A DNA stretch of 6,429 bases from Clostridia bacterium (lineage in GTDB: Bacteria; Bacillota; Clostridia; Oscillospirales; CAG-272). Below are positions 1 through 5,999 of this stretch, piece after piece. The stretch spans positions 1 through 6,429 of the forward strand of contig JAFWWR010000236.1 of the NCBI GenBank assembly GCA_017518025.1, given 5' to 3'. Made by a program: the position numbers and the translations under genes. Numbering within the stretch: position 1 is the stretch's first letter; the number at the start of each line of letters is the position of its first letter. The notes under the pieces are model-generated. The model searched no databases, was not told where the DNA came from, and was given only the letters and a program-made list of their open reading frames with translations.

Positions 1-102
1 GGGCGGTCGAAAAAAGCCTTCCCCCTGGAGGGGAAGGTGGGTCCGAAGGACCCGGATGAGGGGGAGCCCGCCACCGGCAGCGGTCGGCTCACTCCCCCGC
101 GT
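1..102. repeat. GC-rich hairpin-bearing intergenic element
   Basis: There is no gene here. Three nested or adjacent dyads are visible: CCTTCCCC (17-24) with GGGGAAGG (30-37) around a 5-nt loop, GGGTCC (39-44) with GGACCC (48-53) around GAA, and GGGGGAG (60-66) with CTCCCCC (92-98). Read on the minus strand, the first hairpin is followed by six T (complement of 10-15), so it could act as a leftward terminator. From memory, similar GC-rich hairpin arrays are common between genes in gut Clostridia. It could be a dispersed repeat or the tail of an untranslated region. Its true left boundary lies outside the window. Confidence 0.5.
10..37 (-). terminator. possible leftward Rho-independent terminator
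   Basis: An 8-bp perfect GC-rich stem (17-24 with 30-37) with a 5-nt loop is followed on the minus strand by a run of six T. It lies about 310 bp beyond the first terminator of the leftward operon, so it may be a backup stop or simply part of the repeat element. Terminator shape is clear; function is inferred. Confidence 0.4.
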
Positions 103-186
103 CCTGCCCGAATACTAAAAGTGTCAGTTGTAAACATCTGTCTCTCCCATCATCGCGGTTTCGTTATCGGAGAGCGACTGTGGCGG
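103..186 (+). repeat. intergenic repeat copy 1 (tandem, about 84-bp period)
   Basis: This begins CCTGCCCGAATAC and contains AGTTGTA (126-132) and CGTTATCGG (162-170). The next copy starts 84 bp later with the same 13 bases. A 30-bp core (148-177) recurs as a perfect reverse complement at 6083-6112. Relative to the leftward operon it sits downstream of the terminator. No start codon, ribosome site or coding pattern is seen. Its function is unknown; it is best read as a dispersed short repeat. Confidence 0.7.
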
Positions 187-262
187 CCTGCCCGAATACA
201 AAATCGTTAGTTGTATTGCTCCGTTCGCGTCGTCACAGCGGGACGTTATCGGGAAAGCCAAA
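187..262 (+). repeat. intergenic repeat copy 2 (diverged)
   Basis: This starts CCTGCCCGAATAC like copy 1 and keeps AGTTGTA (209-215) and CGTTATCGG (244-252), but the 30-bp core has diverged. It contains a perfect 7-bp dyad, AATACAA (195-201) with TTGTATT (211-217), around a 9-nt loop. The other copies keep this only partly. Its TTGTATTGCTC stretch is closer to the far right copy than to copy 1, so the three copies are a family rather than one recent duplication. Confidence 0.6.
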
Positions 263-346
263 GTATAGACTTGTTCAGGGCTCCCTTATAGGGGAGTATT
301 AGGGACGTTGATGTATTACTATGAGGGGATGTCTTTTCAAAAAACC

Positions 347-373
347 AAGGCGCGAAGTATTTCGCGCCTTTTT
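347..373. terminator. bidirectional-looking terminator of the tmk operon
   Basis: A perfect 10-bp stem, 347-356 with 361-370, closes a GTAT tetraloop. On the plus strand it runs into five T (369-373). On the minus strand it is followed by GG and six T (complement of 339-344). It lies 50-75 bp after the stop codon of the flavin-reductase-like gene, so its main role is probably to end the leftward operon. No plus-strand gene reaching it from the left is visible inside the window. Confidence 0.8.
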
Positions 374-423
374 CAAAAAGTTTCAGGGGGTGTGGGGGCG
401 CTTTTCAAAAGACCCACGCGTTA

Positions 424-963
424 TCATTTCACCAGCGCCTTTTCGATCTCGCAGACGTAGACCGTATGCAGGCCCGCGTTCTCGTAGAAGCCGAGGCAGG
501 ACGGATCCGTGAAGGACTCGCGGTCGAGCGGTCTCGCGTACAGTTTCCGCGTCACGAGGACCGTATCCGCCTCGTCGAAATACGCGGCGGTCCCGTCGTC
601 CGTCTCCTCAAAGACGGGAGTCAGGCCGCACTCCGCCGCCTTATCCACGTCCCGGCCGCTTTTCGCTCCGCAGAACGCCAGCGCCTTTCTGTACTCCTCC
701 CCGAAGAACGAAAGCGTCATCAGGTCGCTCTCCTCCGTGAAGGAAAACGTGTGCCTCTCCGGTCTGATGAAGACGAACGCCACGGGTCTGCCCCACAGCA
801 CGCCCGTCCCGCCCCAGCTGGCGGTCATGGTGTTGTACGTCGTGCCGCAGGGGTCGCCCGACGCGGCGCCTTCCTTCGCAGCGGTGACCAGCATCCAGCC
901 GTTCCCGATCCGGTCAATGAAGTTGCCCTCAAGCTCATAGGGCGAAATCTCTTTGAAACTCAT
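424..963 (-). CDS. flavin reductase-like domain protein (FMN-binding, flavoredoxin type)
   Basis: The 179-residue product matches the flavin reductase-like (FMN-binding split barrel) family. Its hallmark stretch runs from about residue 44 to 110: NTMTASWGG (44-52), then LWGRPVAFVFIRPERHT (56-72), then LMTLSFFGEEYRKAL (81-95) and SGRDVDK (102-108). These form the FMN pocket in the family. Length is normal and there is no signal peptide or membrane segment, so it is cytosolic. Members bind FMN and pass electrons; the physiological partner cannot be told from sequence. The ATG at 961-963 is preceded by GAGGAG with 6-7 nt spacing. It is the last gene of the tmk operon, 40 bp after the tautomerase-like gene. 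Family is confident; exact reaction is not. Confidence 0.9.
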   Translation of the reverse strand: MSFKEISPYELEGNFIDRIGNGWMLVTAAKEGAASGDPCGTTYNTMTASWGGTGVLWGRPVAFVFIRPERHTFSFTEESDLMTLSFFGEEYRKALAFCGAKSGRDVDKAAECGLTPVFEETDDGTAAYFDEADTVLVTRKLYARPLDRESFTDPSCLGFYENAGLHTVYVCEIEKALVK

Positions 964-1003
964 GTTTTACTCCTCTCGCGCGCGTCTCCCGCCGGGACGC
1001 GTC

Positions 1004-1339
1004 TCAGAAATTCGAGCCCGACCAGCCCCAGGTCGACACTTCTTCGAACTTCACGTAGATCCTGTCGGCGGGGATCCCCGTCTCGTCCGCCACGATCCTC
1101 GTTACCTCGGCGGTGACGGCGGAATACGCCTCCTCCGAAGACCTGCCGAACAGACTGACCGTAACCAGAGCGCAGGGCTCCGCACCCCCGGCGAAAGCCA
1201 TCCTCTGGCCCTCGACCACGCGGACCATGAGCCACCGCTCGGTCTTTCCGGGCAAAAGCCCGATCGCCCGTCCCATCTTTTTCTCGATCCTCTCCGGGGC
1301 GATCCCCGTCACGTTGGTGTCTATCTCAATGTAAGGCAT
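1004..1339 (-). CDS. MIF / phenylpyruvate tautomerase-like protein
   Basis: The 111-residue product has the length and pattern of the macrophage migration inhibitory factor (MIF) family in the tautomerase superfamily. The start Met is followed directly by Pro2, which becomes the N-terminal catalytic base after Met removal. Lys32 sits where MIF has its active-site lysine. The block MAFAGGAEPCAL (47-58) closely matches the human MIF segment LMAFGGSSEPCAL, and the C-terminus WGWSGSNF recalls its VGWNNSTF. Only the first cysteine of the MIF CALC motif is kept (CALV, 56-59), so thiol-oxidoreductase activity is unlikely. Such proteins are trimeric and promote keto-enol tautomerisation in vitro; the bacterial substrate is unknown. 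AAGGAGG lies about 7 nt before the ATG. It is third in the operon, 42 bp after mrnC. Confidence 0.92.
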   Translation of the reverse strand: MPYIEIDTNVTGIAPERIEKKMGRAIGLLPGKTERWLMVRVVEGQRMAFAGGAEPCALVTVSLFGRSSEEAYSAVTAEVTRIVADETGIPADRIYVKFEEVSTWGWSGSNF

Positions 1340-1381
1340 ACTGTTTCCTCCTTTTTATGAACCGGCATAAGCTTGCCTTCT

Positions 1382-1756
1382 TTATTCCTCCGGGAAAGCC
1401 AGCCCGAACAGCTCGCGCAGCCGGGCGATCTCCCCCGCGAGATACAAAAATCCGAACAGGGCTTCCAGCCCCGTGGCGCGCCTGTACTGCGCCGGCGCGG
1501 CGTGCTTCGGCACCGCCGAATGGTGGTCGTTCCTGCCACGGCGGAACAGATCCGCCTCCTCGTCCGTCAGGTGGGGCAGTATCCGCTCCACGGCGTCCGA
1601 CTGGGACCCCGCGGTCACGTATTCGAGGGACTGCACGCTGGGGCTCTTCACCCCGCGGCGCACCAGCCGCTCCCGCACCATGACCTCGTAGACCGCGTCC
1701 CCGAGATACGCCAGCGACGGTATCGGCGTCGTGAGGGCGATCTCTCTGTCCGTCAT
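1382..1756 (-). CDS. mrnC: Mini-III ribonuclease (23S rRNA maturation)
   Basis: The 124-residue product is a Mini-ribonuclease III: an RNase III catalytic domain without the double-stranded-RNA-binding domain. In Bacillus this dimeric enzyme trims the stem of the 23S rRNA precursor. The signature LAYLGDAVYEVMVRERL (15-31) carries the catalytic Asp20 and a nearby Glu24. RRGRNDHHSAVPKHA (72-86) is the family's basic/PK block, and LEALFGFLYL (97-106) carries the second metal-binding Glu98. I chose the ATG at 1754-1756 rather than an upstream in-frame ATG at 1837. It is preceded by GGAGG at good spacing, it starts just before the conserved domain, and its ATGA overlaps the tmk stop codon, implying translational coupling. 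The upstream extension would be an Arg/Gly-rich shadow of tmk. It is slightly shorter than the Bacillus protein. Confidence 0.93.
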   Translation of the reverse strand: MTDREIALTTPIPSLAYLGDAVYEVMVRERLVRRGVKSPSVQSLEYVTAGSQSDAVERILPHLTDEEADLFRRGRNDHHSAVPKHAAPAQYRRATGLEALFGFLYLAGEIARLRELFGLAFPEE

Positions 1757-2421
1757 CCCGCCACCTCCGGTCCCACCAGCGCCGCGATCTCGTCGCCGAT
1801 GTCCTCCGGCGTCCGCATGACGCCGCCGGGAGCGCACTCCACCCGGCTCCAGCCCAGCAGATCCGCCATAAAGAGCGAGTTTTCGTACACCCGCCTCATG
1901 AACTCGCCGTCCGCCTCGTGGGCGTCCGCCTCGCCGCCGTTCCGCGCCGCCCGGAGCTTCGCCGACACCTCCGGCGGGACGTGGAGGAACACCACCGCGT
2001 CCGGCTCCGGGATCCCCAGGCGGCCGTACTCGTATTCCGTCACGTAGCGGACGAACTCCCGCTTTTCCGCCTCGTCGTCCATCATGGCGGACTGGTATAT
2101 GAGACTCGACGTGACGTACCGGTCCAGCAGGACCGTCATGCCTGAGTCGAGCTTCTCCCCCAGCAGCGTGCGGAACGTCACCGCGCGGTCCAGGGCGTAA
2201 AGTCCGTTCACGAAATAGGGGGAAAGGGTCTTCGGGTCGCCGTAGGCGCCGCGGAGGTACTCCTCCACCGGGGCTCCCTGCACCGTTCCGTAGCTGGGGA
2301 AGTGGTGTCGGTACAGCGGCACCCCCGCCGCGGCGAACTTCTCGGTCAGAAGCATCACCTGGGTGGTCTTTCCGATGCCGTCCCCGGCTCCTTCCATCAC
2401 TATCAGTTTCCCTTTTTCCAT
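1753..2421 (-). CDS. tmk: thymidylate kinase (dTMP kinase)
   Basis: The 222-residue product is a P-loop dTMP kinase, converting dTMP plus ATP to dTDP on the way to dTTP. The P-loop is EGAGDGIGKTTQ (10-21), with Lys18 and Thr19 for phosphate binding. HFPSYGTVQG (40-49) corresponds to the substrate-loop FP motif. DRYVTSSLIYQSA (100-112) is the TMK DRY motif. The region around 156-180 (LRAARNGG, then HEADGEFMRRVYE) is the LID. The P-loop has one residue more than the usual EGxDGSGKTTQ form; I recall this EGA-x-DGIGKTTQ variant from other Clostridia. GGAGG precedes the ATG at about 7 nt. It is the first gene of the leftward operon and overlaps mrnC by 4 nt. Confidence 0.93.
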   Translation of the reverse strand: MEKGKLIVMEGAGDGIGKTTQVMLLTEKFAAAGVPLYRHHFPSYGTVQGAPVEEYLRGAYGDPKTLSPYFVNGLYALDRAVTFRTLLGEKLDSGMTVLLDRYVTSSLIYQSAMMDDEAEKREFVRYVTEYEYGRLGIPEPDAVVFLHVPPEVSAKLRAARNGGEADAHEADGEFMRRVYENSLFMADLLGWSRVECAPGGVMRTPEDIGDEIAALVGPEVAG

Positions 2422-2453
2422 GGCGCGTCCTCCGTCGGAATTATCTCATCTAT

Positions 2454-2482
2454 ATACTACCACATCCCGCGGCGGAATTCAA
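2454..2482 (-). promoter_or_regulatory. candidate promoter of the tmk operon
   Basis: On the minus strand TTGAAT (complement of 2477-2482) is separated by 17 bp from TAGTAT (complement of 2454-2459), each matching four of six bases of the sigma-A consensus. The -10 box lies about 33 bp before the tmk ATG, leaving room for its GGAGG site. GATAAT (complement of 2441-2446) nearby is an alternative -10. Placement is plausible but unproven. Confidence 0.4.
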
Positions 2483-2543
2483 GGAAAACCGTCGTCCGCA
2501 CGCCCCGCCGGGATACATTATTACATAAAATATATTTTTCGGG

Positions 2544-2577
2544 TATACAAAACGGGAAAAATATGATACAATATAAT
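2544..2577 (+). promoter_or_regulatory. candidate promoter of rlmB operon
   Basis: The only AT-rich stretch between the divergent operons lies here. TATACA (2544-2549) and TACAAT (2567-2572) are 17 bp apart. A perfect TATAAT (2572-2577) overlaps the latter but has no good -35 at 17 bp. Transcription would start near 2580-2585, giving a leader of roughly 55-60 nt. Confidence 0.45.
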
Positions 2578-2589
2578 GACCGTACTGTT

Positions 2590-2611
2590 GGCGCTCGCAA
2601 AAAGCGGCGCC
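2590..2611 (+). promoter_or_regulatory. hairpin in the rlmB leader
   Basis: GGCGC (2590-2594) pairs with GCGCC (2607-2611), and after one bulged T, CGC (2596-2598) pairs with GCG (2604-2606), leaving an AAAAA loop. No T-run follows, so it is not a terminator. It lies 28 nt before the rlmB start, whose ribosome site is weak, so it could influence mRNA stability or translation. Role is inferred. Confidence 0.4.
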
Positions 2612-2639
2612 TCCACATCACATGATATGAGAGCGTCAA

Positions 2640-3407
2640 ATGGATCATGAAAACAAACGTCCGCCGGAGGGCGTGACGGCGGGAAGGAACGCGGTGCGCG
2701 AACTGCTCCTCTCGGGACGTAGCGTGGACAAGCTCTTCGCCGCCCGGGGCGACGCCAGGGTCCGCGAGATCGTGGATCTGGCGAAAAGCGCGGGCGTGCC
2801 CGTCGCGGACGCCGACTGGGACAGACTCGATTCTCTGTGCCCCGGGGTGCGCCACCAGGGAGTGGTCGCATTCTCGGCGGCAAAGGATTTCTCCACGGTG
2901 GAGGATATCCTCTCCCTGGCAAAGGAGAGGGGAGAGACTCCGCTCATCGTCATCTGCGACGGCGTGGAGGACCCCCACAATCTGGGCGCGGTGATCCGCG
3001 TGGCGGAATGCGCCGGAGCCCACGGGGTCATCATCCCGAAGAGGCGTTCCGTGGGGCTGACCCCCACGGTGGCGAAGGCGTCAGCCGGAGCCGTGGAATA
3101 CGTTCCCGTGGCGAGAGTGGCGAACATCCCCACCCTGATCGAACGCCTGAAAGAAGAGGGGATCTGGACCTACGCCGCGGAGGCGGACGGCGTGCCGTAC
3201 TACGAAACGGATTTTGACCGGCCGGCCGCCATCGTCCTCGGAAGCGAGGGGCGCGGCGTGTCGGATCTGGTGAAGCGCAGCTGCGACTACACCGTGTCGA
3301 TCCCCATGTACGGCAAGGTCAACTCACTCAACGTATCAACGGCGGCGTCCGTGCTTGTGTGCCACGCCGCGAGAATGCAAAGGACCGGCGGGGCCGGAAA
3401 AGAGTAA
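2640..3407 (+). CDS. rlmB: 23S rRNA (guanosine-2'-O)-methyltransferase, RlmB type (TrmH/SpoU family)
   Basis: The 255-residue product is a SPOUT-class methyltransferase. An N-terminal substrate-binding domain (about 11-80, starting GRNAVREL) is followed by the knotted SpoU domain. Motif 1 is GVEDPHNLGAVIRVAECAG (108-126), with Asn114 and the catalytic-type Arg120. Motif 2 is VLGSEGRGV (199-207), and motif 3 is IPMYGKVNSLNVSTAASV (221-238), which forms the SAM-binding knot. In E. coli, RlmB methylates G2251 in the peptidyl-transferase P-loop of 23S rRNA; the Bacillus counterpart is YacO. The ATG at 2640 fits the family N-terminus, but no clear AGGAGG precedes it, only a weak GAGAG. It heads the rightward operon and diverges from tmk/mrnC. 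A close TrmH paralogue specificity cannot be excluded. Confidence 0.92.
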   Translation: MDHENKRPPEGVTAGRNAVRELLLSGRSVDKLFAARGDARVREIVDLAKSAGVPVADADWDRLDSLCPGVRHQGVVAFSAAKDFSTVEDILSLAKERGETPLIVICDGVEDPHNLGAVIRVAECAGAHGVIIPKRRSVGLTPTVAKASAGAVEYVPVARVANIPTLIERLKEEGIWTYAAEADGVPYYETDFDRPAAIVLGSEGRGVSDLVKRSCDYTVSIPMYGKVNSLNVSTAASVLVCHAARMQRTGGAGKE

Positions 3408-3435
3408 CGCAATCATCCGATTGGAGGACTGAAAT

Positions 3436-5940
3436 ATGTCAAAGAAACATCCGACTGGCGACGAGGGAAACCGCGACAGCTTCTTCAGCAAGCTGTTCCG
3501 GCCCGAGACCGACGAGGAGGAAAAAATAGTCCCGGACGGCGCGGAGGCAGTCTCCGACGACGATCCGTTCGGCTTTGAATTCGAAGAGGCGCCCCGGGAG
3601 GAGGAAGATCCCGGCGTCTTCCCCGGCGACGGCGCCGAAGCGCCCGCGGAGATCATGCCCGAAGAGTTTGTCGGGGACGTCACGCCCGCCGAGCCGGCGG
3701 AGGAGCCCGCTCCTGCGCCGCGCCGCCGCAGAGGCCGCCCGAGACGCCGGACGGAAGAGGACGTTATCGGGATGCCGGAGGCGGAGGAGGAGATCCCCGC
3801 GGAGGCGCCCGTGACCGAGGAGCTCTCCGCGGAGGCCGAAGAGGTCGTCGCGGAAGCCGAAGAGGTCGCAGCGGAAGCCGAAGAGGCCGTCGCGGAGACC
3901 GAAGAGGTCGTCGACGAGACGGCGGAGCACACCGCGAACATCGTCGCCGACGTCGCCGACCCGGACGGGGAGGAGCGCCCGGATCCGGACAGCGAATCCC
4001 CCGCGGCGGAAGACTTCGAGGCGGGCGAGATGGAGCCCGACGAGAATTCGCCGAGGATGGGCTCCACCGACCTCAATCTCCGTATCGCGTTCGGTCTCGA
4101 GGACGCCGAGGAAGAAGAGAGCGTCCGCAAAAAAATGAAAAGAATGGCGGACCGGAACCGCGCGTCAAAGCGCGCCGGCAGGCCCGTGAAGCTGGACTGC
4201 CCCGAGTTCACCGACCCCATGCAGGCGAAGACCATCGCCGCGGGGTACCGCAGAGACGCGAAGGTCTACAACGTGAAGCTCGTCCTTGCCATGATCTTCA
4301 CCGCCATACTTCTGATATACGAAAACATCCCCACCCTGACTAAACTCTTCACCGGGTCCGCGAAGCAGTTCTCCGGGGTGCTCGACCCGGCGGCTTACCC
4401 CGTGGTCTACATAATGATGAGTCTGCAGATCCTCTTTATCGTATGTCTGCTGGGCTTCCGCGAGATCAAGACCGGACTCCGCAGGATGTTCCTCGGAAAC
4501 CCCGGCGCCTTGACTCTGACAAGCGTGTTCGTTGGCGCCTGCACCGTCTACTCCGTCGTCATGGCGATCATCGCCGAGTCCCGCAACGAGCCCGTGCTCT
4601 ACAACGCAGTCGCGGCTCTCGCCGTGACAATGGCGATCTTCTGCGCGCGCCTTGACAACAAACGCGAGATGGAGACCTTCTACGTGACGGGCTCCCGCCG
4701 CGAAAAGTACGTCATGCGCCGCCTGCCCGAGGGCGAGCTCCTGAACGACGAGGACGCCTTCGAGGACGAGGACGGCGAGCCCTGCGAGATCATGAAGATC
4801 GAAAAGACCGGCTTCGTGGACTCCTTCTTCACCAGGATGAGGACTCCCGACCCCTCGAAAAACACGTTCATCGTCTCGATCATCAGCGTGTCCGCGGCCC
4901 TGGCGCTCCTTGCCGGCGGCTACGTCCTCATAAATTCGCACTCCGTGAGAGGCGCCGTCACCGTGGCGTTGCTGCTGATCCTCGCCCTGGTGCCCATCTC
5001 CGCTTTCCTCACCTTCAGCTATCCCTTCTTCCGCGCCGCGGGAGTGGCCAAGTCCTATGACAGCGCCATCGTCGGCGACGTGTCCCTCAACGAATACGCG
5101 GACGCGTCCGTGGTGGCCTTCGACGACGACAACATCTTCCCGTCCGTGGGAGTGAAGGTACAGAACATCAGGATCTACAACAACGCAAGGATCGACCGCG
5201 TCCTCTACTACGCGGCAAGCGTGTTCGCCCACGCGGGCGGGCCGCTGGCGGACATATTCGAGATCGCCACCATGGACATGACCAAGTCCGAGAGAGTGGA
5301 GATCGCGGACGCCGACCGTGGCTACCTCGCCACCGTGGTGGACGGGGTGAACATCCTGTTCGGCGAGTACGAGGAACTGCGCCGCCGCGGCGTCGCCATC
5401 CCCGAAGAGGTGGCCGTGGACGACGTGGACTTCTCCGACGAGATGAGCATAATGTATATGGTCCGCGAGGACAAGCTGGTGTCGAAGCTGTATATAAAAT
5501 ACGACCTCGACACGGACATCGAGCCGGTGCTGAAGCAGTTCGGCGACAGCGGAATGTATATGTGCGTCCGCACCTTCGACCCGAACATCAACGAGGATAT
5601 GATCGCCTCCAAGACCGACCTGAAGGATCCGCCGGTGAAGGTGGTGAGATACAGGGAGGAGAGCGAGGTGGACTCCGTCTCCGAGAGAGCGGACAGCGGC
5701 CTCGTGGCAAGCGGCTCTCCGAAGTCGCTCCTCCAGATCATCCCCTGCTGCGACAACACCGTGAGGACCAAGCGCGACTGCGTGGCGCTGGGCATCGTCT
5801 CGTCGATCATCGGCGGCCTCGTCGTGCTGCTCATGTCCATCACGGGCGGCCTCGGCCATCTGAGTTCGCTGCTCGTGGCCGCGTATCAGGCGGTGTGGCT
5901 CATCCCCGCATTCCTGATCTCGAAGCTGTTCGTGAGATAA
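3436..5940 (+). CDS. large membrane protein with acidic disordered N-terminus; probable degenerate P-type ATPase-like fold
   Basis: The product has 834 residues. Residues 1-250 look disordered and strongly acidic, with a basic patch (RRRRGRPRRR, 96-105) and four heptads of the form EAEEVVA (133-160). Eight hydrophobic helices follow, near 278-296, 321-340, 358-380, 388-405, 477-498, 506-528, 782-802 and 807-830. The arrangement 4 + 2 + cytosolic block + 2 is that of P1B-type ATPases. After helix 6 the run GVAKSYDSAIVGDVSLNEYA (536-555), then SVVAFDDDNIFPS (558-570), sits where those pumps have the stretch ending in DKTGTLT. NILFGEYEELRRRGVAIPEE (639-658), the run 687-723 and LVASGSP (756-762) resemble later N/P-domain segments. 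DKTGT, TGES and GDGxND are all absent, so pumping is unlikely. GGAGG lies 8 nt before the ATG and 28 bp separate it from rlmB. The gene call is certain, the fold an inference, and the function unknown. Confidence 0.85.
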   Translation: MSKKHPTGDEGNRDSFFSKLFRPETDEEEKIVPDGAEAVSDDDPFGFEFEEAPREEEDPGVFPGDGAEAPAEIMPEEFVGDVTPAEPAEEPAPAPRRRRGRPRRRTEEDVIGMPEAEEEIPAEAPVTEELSAEAEEVVAEAEEVAAEAEEAVAETEEVVDETAEHTANIVADVADPDGEERPDPDSESPAAEDFEAGEMEPDENSPRMGSTDLNLRIAFGLEDAEEEESVRKKMKRMADRNRASKRAGRPVKLDCPEFTDPMQAKTIAAGYRRDAKVYNVKLVLAMIFTAILLIYENIPTLTKLFTGSAKQFSGVLDPAAYPVVYIMMSLQILFIVCLLGFREIKTGLRRMFLGNPGALTLTSVFVGACTVYSVVMAIIAESRNEPVLYNAVAALAVTMAIFCARLDNKREMETFYVTGSRREKYVMRRLPEGELLNDEDAFEDEDGEPCEIMKIEKTGFVDSFFTRMRTPDPSKNTFIVSIISVSAALALLAGGYVLINSHSVRGAVTVALLLILALVPISAFLTFSYPFFRAAGVAKSYDSAIVGDVSLNEYADASVVAFDDDNIFPSVGVKVQNIRIYNNARIDRVLYYAASVFAHAGGPLADIFEIATMDMTKSERVEIADADRGYLATVVDGVNILFGEYEELRRRGVAIPEEVAVDDVDFSDEMSIMYMVREDKLVSKLYIKYDLDTDIEPVLKQFGDSGMYMCVRTFDPNINEDMIASKTDLKDPPVKVVRYREESEVDSVSERADSGLVASGSPKSLLQIIPCCDNTVRTKRDCVALGIVSSIIGGLVVLLMSITGGLGHLSSLLVAAYQAVWLIPAFLISKLFVR
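3832..3915 (+). repeat. four tandem 21-bp repeats inside the membrane-protein gene
   Basis: Four in-frame 21-bp units encode the heptads EAEEVVA, EAEEVAA, EAEEAVA and ETEEVVD (residues 133-160). Copies differ by a few bases, mostly at codon third positions or conservative changes. The pattern could form a short acidic helix or simply extend the disordered tail. Such repeats are prone to copy-number change between strains. Confidence 0.85.
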
Positions 5941-5959
5941 GAGCGGAGCCGACAATAAC

Positions 5960-5999
5960 AAAGGGGAGAGTCCCGCCTCGCGCGGATTCTCCCCTTTTT
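5960..5999 (+). terminator. Rho-independent terminator of the rlmB operon
   Basis: A 10-bp stem AAAGGGGAGA (5960-5969) with TCTCCCCTTT (5988-5997) extends inward through a G-T wobble, TCC/GGA and CGC/GCG around a CTC loop. Five T (5995-5999) follow. It begins 20 bp after the stop codon of the 834-residue gene, so it ends the rightward operon. Confidence 0.93.

Noticed and set aside
103..262. CRISPR array
   Set aside because: There are only two units at about 84-bp spacing, with similarity spread through the unit rather than exact repeats separated by unique spacers, and no cas genes are present.
321..512. 63-codon plus-strand frame
   Set aside because: It runs through the operon terminator and into the antisense of the flavin-reductase gene. 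Its Arg-rich content has no recognisable domain.
466..1116. 216-codon Arg-rich plus-strand frame
   Set aside because: It is antisense to two well-identified minus-strand genes, with a composition typical of shadow frames in GC-rich DNA.
1757..1837. N-terminal extension of mrnC from an upstream ATG
   Set aside because: The added 27 residues are an Arg/Gly-rich frame-shifted reading of the tmk end. The internal ATG has a good GGAGG and an ATGA overlap.
3336..4235. 299-codon Ser/Ala-rich open frame on the minus strand
   Set aside because: It is the antisense of the acidic, repetitive N-terminus of the 834-residue gene. Low-complexity Ser/Ala content follows from complementing Glu/Ala codons.
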